NCBI GenBank assembly: GCA_963760735.1
Contig: CAVXEB010000001.1
Location: forward strand, 124,001 to 188,000
Reading direction: 5' to 3'
From: CF-46 sp963760735
GTDB lineage: Bacteria > Chloroflexota > Limnocylindria > Limnocylindrales > CSP1-4
DNA: 64,000 bases
This document shows, in pieces, positions 58,334 to 64,000 of the stretch. Every line of letters begins with the position of its first letter. Positions within the stretch are counted from its first letter, which is position 1. A model generated the notes under the pieces. It ran no database searches. It saw nothing but the letters and a program-made list of their open reading frames with translations, and had not been told where the DNA came from. A program made the position numbers and the translations under genes.

Positions 58334-59131
58334 GTGGACGAGATGGCGGCGATCTTCAAGGCGCTGGGTGACCCCAGCCGACGCCTGCTCCTCGATCGGC
58401 TGTTCGATCGCGACGGACAGACCCTCGGCGAGCTGAGCGCCTGGCTGCCGGAGATGACCCGGTTCGGCGTGATGCGCCATCTCGACGTGCTCGAGGCTGC
58501 CGGTCTCATCGAGAGCCGAAAAGTCGGTCGCGAGAAGCACCACTACCTGAACCCCGTCCCGATCCGGCTCATCGCCGATCGCTGGATCGGCAAGTTTGCC
58601 GAGCCGGTTGTCGGGCGGATGGCGGCGATCAAACACGACCTGGAGGTACCCGCGATGCTCGCACCCGATCACGTCTATTCCGTGCTGATCCGGGCGACGC
58701 CCGACCGCATCTGGAAGGCCGTCACCGACGGCCTCGAGACCGAGCACTACTACTACGGCACCCACGTCGACTCCGACTGGTCGAAGGGCGGCAGGATCGT
58801 CTACCTCTACCCGGACGGAAAGGTCGCGGCCGACGGCGAGGTCATCGACATCGACCCGGGCCGGTTCGTCACGATGTCGTTCACCGCCCGGTGGAGTCCC
58901 GAGATCGAGGCCGAGGGCCCCGTCCGGATGACCTGGCAGATCGACCCGGCGGGGCCGGCGAGCTCGAAGCTGACCGTCGTCGTATCCGGGATGAAGGATG
59001 GCGGCGTCGTCCAGGGCGAGTTCCCGGACGGCCTCGTCTACATCGTGTCCGGGCTCAAGACCTGGCTCGAGACGGGCGAGTCGATCGGCGAGGCGCCCGA
59101 GCCCGAGCCCGTCGGGGCAACCGCCGGCTGA
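58334..59131 (+). CDS. ArsR-family regulator fused to SRPBCC (AHSA1-like) domain
   Basis: 265 aa. Residues about 1-95 form an ArsR winged helix (MAAIFKALGDPSRRLLLDRL, GVMRHLDVLEAAGLIESRKV, GREKHHYLN). Residues about 105-245 form an AHSA1/SRPBCC ligand-binding domain (HVYSVLIRATPDRIWKAVTD, RFVTMSFTARW, YIVSGLKTWLETGE). In many genomes these are two adjacent genes, here one protein, which probably binds a hydrophobic ligand and controls its own promoter. GTG 58334 is 6 bases after the -10 box, so the transcript should be leaderless; ATG three codons later is the alternative. Confidence 0.88.
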   Translation: MDEMAAIFKALGDPSRRLLLDRLFDRDGQTLGELSAWLPEMTRFGVMRHLDVLEAAGLIESRKVGREKHHYLNPVPIRLIADRWIGKFAEPVVGRMAAIKHDLEVPAMLAPDHVYSVLIRATPDRIWKAVTDGLETEHYYYGTHVDSDWSKGGRIVYLYPDGKVAADGEVIDIDPGRFVTMSFTARWSPEIEAEGPVRMTWQIDPAGPASSKLTVVVSGMKDGGVVQGEFPDGLVYIVSGLKTWLETGESIGEAPEPEPVGATAG

Positions 59132-59350
59132 CCGGTCCCTACCGCCCACCTTTGCGCCGGGCGCACGCTACGACGCTCGGCGGACCGCTCGGAAACCGAT
59201 CTCCGCCTCTCGGCCGACGGGCCATGCGTGCGGCGTATCGTTCGTCGGCTGAGGGCAAGTCCCGGCGGAGATCCGGCGCTGCCGGGAGCGGCCGTTTGTC
59301 GGTTCAGGCGCCGGCCGCAATGGCGCGGCCGAGCCGGGACACGGCGGGCC

Positions 59351-59367
59351 GGAACGTCACGTGTTCC
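59351..59367. repeat. GGAAC-N7-GTTCC palindrome, copy 1
   Basis: GGAAC at 59351-59355 and GTTCC at 59363-59367. It occurs in the 442-base gap between convergent genes (59132-59573), where no promoter is expected. A second copy with the same spacing is at 59474-59490. Confidence 0.4.
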
Positions 59368-59473
59368 AACACACATTCCGTTGGCGCGCGGATGCGCGCT
59401 GAGCGCGCCCGGCCGACGATCGGCACCGCTGCGGGTTCCAGATGTCGACCGGATCGAACTCCTGTGGACGGTT

Positions 59474-59490
59474 GGAACACGGCGCGTTCC
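59474..59490. repeat. GGAAC-N7-GTTCC palindrome, copy 2
   Basis: GGAAC (59474-59478), 7 bases, GTTCC (59486-59490). Same arms and spacing as copy 1, different spacer. Apart from these two and the terminator below, I see no gene or other element in 59132-59573. Confidence 0.4.
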
Positions 59491-59522
59491 GGCCATGGCC
59501 AAGGAACGAGCGCGAACGCGAA

Positions 59523-59554
59523 GGGGCCGGGCCCGCACCAGCGGGCCCGGCCCC
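59523..59554. terminator. bidirectional terminator hairpin
   Basis: GGGGCCGGGCCCGC (59523-59536), loop ACCA, GCGGGCCCGGCCCC (59541-59554): a perfect 14-bp GC stem between two convergent genes, 20 bases beyond the VOC gene stop on the minus strand. Confidence 0.7.
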
Positions 59555-59573
59555 TCCAAGTCGACGACGGGAC

Positions 59574-59912
59574 CTACATGATCCCGACGACGTGGCCCTC
59601 CGGATCCGCGAACAGCGCGATCGTCGTCTCCGGCGCCACCTCGGTGAGCGGCATGATCACCTTGCCGCCCTTCGCGGCGACCTTGTCGAGGGCGGCCTGC
59701 GGGTTCTCGGTGTGGACGTAGAACGTGACGTGGCCGATCGACCCGTCCTGCGACGCGCCGATCCCGCCGCTGACGCCGCTGTCCTGACGGACCATCCCGT
59801 ACCCGCCGGGATTGTTCCTGTCGAGGTCCCAGCCGAAGATGTCCTCGTAGAAGGACTGGAGTGCGGCTCCGTCCTTGCCCCGGACCTCGACGTGCACGAT
59901 CTGGGCACCCAT
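59574..59912 (-). CDS. VOC-family protein (glyoxalase-like, CFP-30 type)
   Basis: 112-aa single VOC domain. IVHVEVRGKDGAALQSFYED opens the first module; HVTFYVHTENPQAALDKVAA and ETTIALFADPEGHVVGIM the second. It resembles the short 'predicted enzyme related to lactoylglutathione lyase' proteins. Substrate unknown. GAGGAGG lies about 8 bases before the ATG at 59912. It is divergent from the form I cox cluster. Confidence 0.85.
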   Translation of the reverse strand: MGAQIVHVEVRGKDGAALQSFYEDIFGWDLDRNNPGGYGMVRQDSGVSGGIGASQDGSIGHVTFYVHTENPQAALDKVAAKGGKVIMPLTEVAPETTIALFADPEGHVVGIM

Positions 59913-60261
59913 GGCACAACCTCCTCGATGTCGTTGGGCGGCCCGGTCGGGTCCGCCCCGTCAACTCCACGACGAACGACGCCACCGCGAATCGACAGGA
60001 CCTCGCACCACCCCGAAGAACCGATCCGAGGCCGGCGACGTTGCCGGGAGTGACGAGCGATGCGCAGACGAACCTGATCAACCGCGGGTGTTCAACGGCG
60101 TTACACTCGTCGCAGCGGACCCCGGACGGATCGCGCGCACCACGGACGCCACCTGCGACCCCATCCGCCGGCCCGATCGTCGACATCAGACAGCTCGTCG
60201 CGAGGGGAGCGGGACGAGCCGGTGAGCGCCCCCATCGCGGGGTGGAGGAGGACGGTCGCGC
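59913..60261. other. 349-base intergenic region upstream of the form I cox cluster
   Basis: This gap must hold the promoters for the VOC gene (minus) and for coxMSL (plus). I see GTTACACT at about 60100-60107 as a possible -10-like stretch, but no convincing -35 box, riboswitch or small gene. GGAGGAGG at the right end (about 60244-60251) is the coxM ribosome-binding site. Confidence 0.4.
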
Positions 60262-61134
60262 ATGATTCCGGCACCCTTCGACTATGTCCGGCCACCGGAC
60301 CTGGACGGCGCCCTGAAGATCCTCGCCGACCGCGAGGGCGAGGCGAAGATCCTGTCCGGCGGCTACAGCCTCCTGCCCCTTCTGAAGCTGCGCCTGGCCC
60401 AGCCGGGGCTGCTCGTCGACCTCCGCGATGTCGCCGGGCTCGACGCCATCACCGAGACCGACGACGAGCTCCGGATCGGCGCCCGCGCCACCCATCGCCA
60501 GATCCACGAGGACGCGATCGTCGCCCGGTACCCGCTCCTGCACGACGTGTCGGGCGGCATCGGCGACCCGCAGGTCCGGAACTGGGGAACGATCGGGGGC
60601 TCCGTCGCCCACGCCGACCCAGCCTCGGACTGGCCGGCGGCGCTCCTCGCGGCACAGGCCACGGTGGTCTGCCGCGGCCAGGGTGGCGAGCGAACGATCG
60701 CGGCCCGCGACTTCTTCATCGACACGTTCATGACCGCGATCGAGCCGACCGAGGTCCTGACCGAGATCCGCTTCCGCCGCCGGCCGCGCGGCCAGGGCGG
60801 GGCCTACGTGAAGCTCGAGCGTCGCGTCGGCGACTTCGCCACGGCCGGCGTGGCCACGGTCATTCGGCTGGGCGATGGCGGATCGATCGGTTACGCCGGC
60901 GTCGGCGTCACGGGCGTCTCCGGATCGCCGTTCGCGGCGACCGACGCCGAGGCCGCCCTGACCGGCCAGCAGCCGTCGGAGGCCCTGTTCCATGCCGCTG
61001 GACAGGCCGCCGCCGCGATGAGCGACCCGTCCGACGACACCCGCGGGCCGGTCGCGTACAAGCGAGCGATGGTCGCCGAGCTCACCCTCCGATCGCTCCG
61101 CAAGGCGGTCGAGCGGGCGCTCGCGTACGCGTGA
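60262..61134 (+). CDS. coxM: aerobic CO dehydrogenase FAD subunit (form I cluster)
   Basis: 290-aa flavoprotein subunit. FAD contacts AKILSGGYSLLPLLKLRL (about residues 30-47) and TIGGSVAHADPASDWPAALL (about 111-130). It transfers electrons from the Fe-S subunit to the quinone pool or cytochromes. First gene in the order M-S-L characteristic of form I coxMSL operons. GGAGGAGG precedes the ATG at good spacing. Confidence 0.95.
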   Translation: MIPAPFDYVRPPDLDGALKILADREGEAKILSGGYSLLPLLKLRLAQPGLLVDLRDVAGLDAITETDDELRIGARATHRQIHEDAIVARYPLLHDVSGGIGDPQVRNWGTIGGSVAHADPASDWPAALLAAQATVVCRGQGGERTIAARDFFIDTFMTAIEPTEVLTEIRFRRRPRGQGGAYVKLERRVGDFATAGVATVIRLGDGGSIGYAGVGVTGVSGSPFAATDAEAALTGQQPSEALFHAAGQAAAAMSDPSDDTRGPVAYKRAMVAELTLRSLRKAVERALAYA

Positions 61135-61148
61135 CGGAGGACGACACG

Positions 61149-61697
61149 ATGACCACCCAGCACATCACCGTCACCGTCAACGGCGAGGCCCGCGAGGCCG
61201 ACGTCGAGCCACGGCTCCTCCTCGTCCACCTGCTCCGCGACGTCTTCGGGCTGACCGGGACGCACATCGGCTGCGACACGAGCAACTGCGGAGCGTGCAC
61301 GGTCCACGTCAACGGGCGGAGCGCGAAGTCGTGCACGATGCTCGCGGTCCAGGCCGATGGCGCCGAGGTGAAGACGATCGAGGGGATGGTCGACGGGGCC
61401 AACCTGCATCCCCTGCAGCAGGCCTTCTGGGACCAGCACGGTCTCCAGTGCGGCTTCTGCACCCCCGGGATGATCATGCAGGCCGCCTGGCTGCTCGACG
61501 ACAACCCGAGCCCGTCGGAGGCGGAGATCCGCGAGGGGATCAGCGGCAATCTCTGTCGCTGCACCGGCTACGTGAACATCGTGAAGGCGATCCAGCAGGC
61601 GGCCGACGAGCTCAGCGCGAGCGAGTCGGCGCCCGTCGTGGCCGCCACGACCACCGAAGGCCAGGCCGTCTCGGCCGAGCCGGCCGCGGCCGGCTGA
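61149..61697 (+). CDS. coxS: aerobic CO dehydrogenase [2Fe-2S] subunit (form I cluster)
   Basis: 182 aa. Two [2Fe-2S] clusters: the ferredoxin-like one uses GCDTSNCGACTVHVNG and a later KSC; the proximal one uses QCGFCTPGM and LCRCTGY. The C-terminal 25 residues (Thr/Ala/Glu-rich) extend beyond the usual end. GGAGGAC lies 8 bases before the ATG, 14 bases after the coxM stop. Confidence 0.95.
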   Translation: MTTQHITVTVNGEAREADVEPRLLLVHLLRDVFGLTGTHIGCDTSNCGACTVHVNGRSAKSCTMLAVQADGAEVKTIEGMVDGANLHPLQQAFWDQHGLQCGFCTPGMIMQAAWLLDDNPSPSEAEIREGISGNLCRCTGYVNIVKAIQQAADELSASESAPVVAATTTEGQAVSAEPAAAG

Positions 61698-61713
61698 GCG
61701 GGGAGACACGACG

Positions 61714-64000
61714 ATGACGACAGACGCACCCCTCCAGACGACCCCCGAGGTCGGGGGCATGGGTCACTCCGTCAAGCGCAAGGAAGACCCCCGATTCATC
61801 CGGGGCAAGGGCGAGTACATCGACGACGTCAACCTGCCCGGCCAACTCTGGCTCGACATCGTTCGCAGCCCGTACGCCCACGCCACGATCAAGGGCATCG
61901 ACGCCAGCGAGGCGCTCAAGGTCCCGGGCGTTGCCGCCGTCATCACCGGAGCGGACCTCGAGAAGGCAGGCCTCCACTGGATGCCGACCCTCGCCGGGGA
62001 CAAGCAGATGGTCCTGCCGACGACCACGGTCATGTACCAGGCGCAGGAGGTCGCGGCGGTCGTCGCCACGTCCCGCTACGCGGCCGCCGACGGCGTGGCT
62101 GCCGTGCTGGTCGACTACGAGCCGCTCCCGGTCATCGTCGACCCGCACAAGGCGCTCGAGCCGGATGCGTTCGTCCTGCGCCCCGACCGCGGCGAGGACA
62201 AGCAGACCAACCGGATCTGGCACTGGGAGTCCGGCGACAGGGCGAAGGCCGACGCCGCGATGGCCGCGGCCGAGGTCAAGATCGAAGAGGACATCTACAT
62301 CCCCAGGATCCACGTCGCCTCGATCGAGACGTGCGGCTGCGTCGCCGACTGGGACGCGGTCCGCGGTCAGCTGACGCTGCACATGACGAGCCAGGCGCCG
62401 CACGCGATCCGGACGGTCCTGGCCCTCGTCAGCGGCCTCCCGGAGCAGAACATCCGGGTGAAGACCCACGACATCGGCGGTGGCTTCGGCGGCAAGGTCC
62501 CGGTCTACCCGGGCTACGTCCTTGCGGTCGTCGCGAGCCTGACCGTCGGCAAGCCCATCAAGTGGATCGAGGACCGCTCGGAGAACCTCCAGGCGGACTC
62601 GTTCGCCCGGGACTACCACATCCACGCCGAGATGAGCGCGACCAAAGCCGGCAAGATCACGGGTCTCAAGGTCCGGACGATCGCCGATCATGGCTATACC
62701 GATGCCGCGGCGGACCCGTCGAAGTTTCCGGCCGGCCTGTTCAACGTGATCACCGGCTCCTACGACTTCCAGAACGCGTTCGTCGAGGTCGACGGCGTGT
62801 ATACGAACAAGCCGCCCGGCGGCGTGGCCTACCGCTGCTCGTTCCGGGTCACGGAGGCCGTCCACGCGATCGAGCGGATGGTCGACATCCTCGCCCACGA
62901 CATCGGCAAGGACCCGGCCCAGCTCCGGATGGAGAATTTCATCCAGCCCGAGCAGTTCCCCTACGCCACGCCGACCGGCTGGTCGTACGACTCGGGCAAC
63001 TACCCGGCCGCCCTCCAGAAGGCCATGGACCTCATCGACTACGCCGGCCTCCGCAGGGAGCAGGCGGAGAAGCGCGCCCGGGGCGAGCTGATGGGAATCG
63101 GGATCAGCAGCTTCACCGAGATCGTCGGCGCGGGGCCGTCCCACGACTTCGACATCCTCGGGATCAAGATGTTCGACTCGTGCGAGATCCGGGTCCACCC
63201 GACGGGCAAGGTCATCGCCCGGCTCGGCGTCCAGTCCCAGGGTCAGGGTCACGAGACGACGTTCGCCCAGATCATCGCCGAGGAGCTCGGGTTCCCGGTC
63301 GCGGACATCAAGATCGAGGAGGGCGACACCGATACCGCTCCCTACGGGCTCGGGACCTACGCGTCGCGGTCGACGCCGGTCGCCGGCGCCGCCACGGTCG
63401 TCGCCGCCCGCAAGATCAAGGAGAAGGCCCGGCACATCGCCGCGCACCTCCTCGAGGCGAGCGCCGACGACCTCGAGTGGACGAACGGGAAATGGAGCGT
63501 CAAGGGCTCGCCGGAGCGGTTCAAGACCATCCAGGAGATCTCGTTCGCGGCGTACACCAACCATCCCGCCGGGATGGAGGCAGGTCTCGAGGCGGTCGAC
63601 TACTACGACCCGCCGAACCTGACCTTCCCGTTCGGCAGCTACATCTGCGTCATCGACATCGACAAGGGGACCGGCCAGGTCCACGTGCGACGATTCGTCG
63701 CCGTCGACGACTGCGGCAACATCATCAACCCGATGATCGTGGACGGCCAGATCCACGGCGGGCTCACGATGGGCCTCGCCCCGGCGCTGTACGAGTCGAT
63801 CACCTACGACGAGAACGGCAACAACCTGGCCGGCACCTTCATGGACTACCTCCTCCCGACGGCCGTCGAAACGCCGGCCTGGGAGCTCGAGAAGACCGTC
63901 ACCCCGTCGCCGCATCACCCGATCGGCGCGAAGGGTGTCGGGGAGTCGGCGACGGTCGGCGCCCCGCCGGCGATCGCGAACGCCGTCGTCGACGCCCTGT
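61714..64000 (+). CDS. coxL: aerobic CO dehydrogenase large subunit, form I (3' partial)
   Basis: Catalytic subunit oxidising CO to CO2 at a Cu-S-Mo centre; 762 codons are present and the gene continues past the window (complete proteins are about 800-810 aa). The active-site loop AYRCSFR (residues 372-378) is the form I signature, its Cys375 corresponding to the copper-binding Cys388 of Oligotropha. GGGFGGK, GQGHETT and GVGES with the catalytic Glu744 are intact. The start ATG 61714 is 16 bases after coxS, with GGGGAGA upstream. This is the best evidence that the organism can oxidise CO. Confidence 0.96.
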   Translation, partial: MTTDAPLQTTPEVGGMGHSVKRKEDPRFIRGKGEYIDDVNLPGQLWLDIVRSPYAHATIKGIDASEALKVPGVAAVITGADLEKAGLHWMPTLAGDKQMVLPTTTVMYQAQEVAAVVATSRYAAADGVAAVLVDYEPLPVIVDPHKALEPDAFVLRPDRGEDKQTNRIWHWESGDRAKADAAMAAAEVKIEEDIYIPRIHVASIETCGCVADWDAVRGQLTLHMTSQAPHAIRTVLALVSGLPEQNIRVKTHDIGGGFGGKVPVYPGYVLAVVASLTVGKPIKWIEDRSENLQADSFARDYHIHAEMSATKAGKITGLKVRTIADHGYTDAAADPSKFPAGLFNVITGSYDFQNAFVEVDGVYTNKPPGGVAYRCSFRVTEAVHAIERMVDILAHDIGKDPAQLRMENFIQPEQFPYATPTGWSYDSGNYPAALQKAMDLIDYAGLRREQAEKRARGELMGIGISSFTEIVGAGPSHDFDILGIKMFDSCEIRVHPTGKVIARLGVQSQGQGHETTFAQIIAEELGFPVADIKIEEGDTDTAPYGLGTYASRSTPVAGAATVVAARKIKEKARHIAAHLLEASADDLEWTNGKWSVKGSPERFKTIQEISFAAYTNHPAGMEAGLEAVDYYDPPNLTFPFGSYICVIDIDKGTGQVHVRRFVAVDDCGNIINPMIVDGQIHGGLTMGLAPALYESITYDENGNNLAGTFMDYLLPTAVETPAWELEKTVTPSPHHPIGAKGVGESATVGAPPAIANAVVDAL

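Noticed and set aside
59351..59490. GGAAC/GTTCC palindromes as LexA (SOS) boxes
   Set aside because: The spacing is 7 bases, not the 4 of the actinobacterial-type box, and they lie between convergent genes with no promoter to control.
1..64000. CRISPR array, insertion sequence, prophage or integrase
   Set aside because: No regularly spaced direct repeats, transposase or integrase motifs, or target-site duplications were found on either strand.

Overview
The window is a 64-kb piece of a high-GC bacterial chromosome. Codons ending in G or C, GTG/TTG starts, many 4-base gene overlaps, F420-type oxidoreductases and two sets of aerobic CO-dehydrogenase genes fit a Chloroflexota lineage such as Limnocylindria/Ellin6529, or less likely an actinobacterium. 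This placement is inference, since no rRNA gene is present. Coding is dense on both strands. I see no phage, insertion sequence, CRISPR array or replication origin.

Layout. 0-4.8 kb: MMPL exporter (5' end cut) and a membrane-anchored alpha/beta-hydrolase-like protein. 4.9-13.9 kb: tRNA-Lys, an alditol-oxidase-like flavoenzyme, small membrane proteins, one degraded gene, a GH16-like protein, a VOC protein, a frameshifted ECF sigma factor, a ZIP transporter, an unrecognised Cys-rich protein and a GT87-like membrane protein. 14-19.7 kb: pyrimidine/arginine block carA-carB-HAD, preceded by two PyrR-type RNA elements and a 16-codon leader ORF. 19.7-24.5 kb: CopC-like protein with a polytopic partner, and an ArsR regulator with two matching operators, one upstream of itself and one upstream of a small gene plus a luciferase-like oxidoreductase. 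24.6-30.2 kb: a catalytic/non-catalytic M16 peptidase pair, a His/Asp-rich exported protein, an ECF sigma/anti-sigma pair and a PfkB-like protein. 30.2-40.1 kb: SRAP (HMCES/YedK) protein, TPR-rhomboid, two-component system, nitroreductase, Ser/Thr kinase, MetE-like protein, DDN-like protein, class-III aminotransferase, and an XRE-type HTH joined to a PD-(D/E)XK-like domain.

40.4-53.2 kb and 60.3-64 kb form the metabolic core. The first molybdenum hydroxylase cluster has the order S-L-M and the AYRGAGR loop (form II type). It is followed by a molybdopterin-binding protein (frameshifted), a lipoprotein, a STAND ATPase, and maturation genes coxD (MoxR AAA+), coxE (VWA), an XdhC-like gene and mocA. 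The second cluster has the order M-S-L and the AYRCSFR loop that marks genuine form I CO dehydrogenase; its L gene runs off the window. Together they suggest an organism that uses CO, possibly at atmospheric levels, as an energy source, with one maturation set probably serving both enzymes. Between them lie housekeeping and redox genes (methyltransferases, GNAT, thioredoxin, DsbA-like, RibD-like reductase, ArsR-SRPBCC fusion, VOC).

A recurring feature is a TANNNT box lying 6-9 bases before an ATG or GTG with no ribosome-binding site. About thirteen genes show it, which suggests frequent leaderless transcription. Three genes look broken (one truncation, two single-base frameshifts); the frameshifts may be assembly errors.
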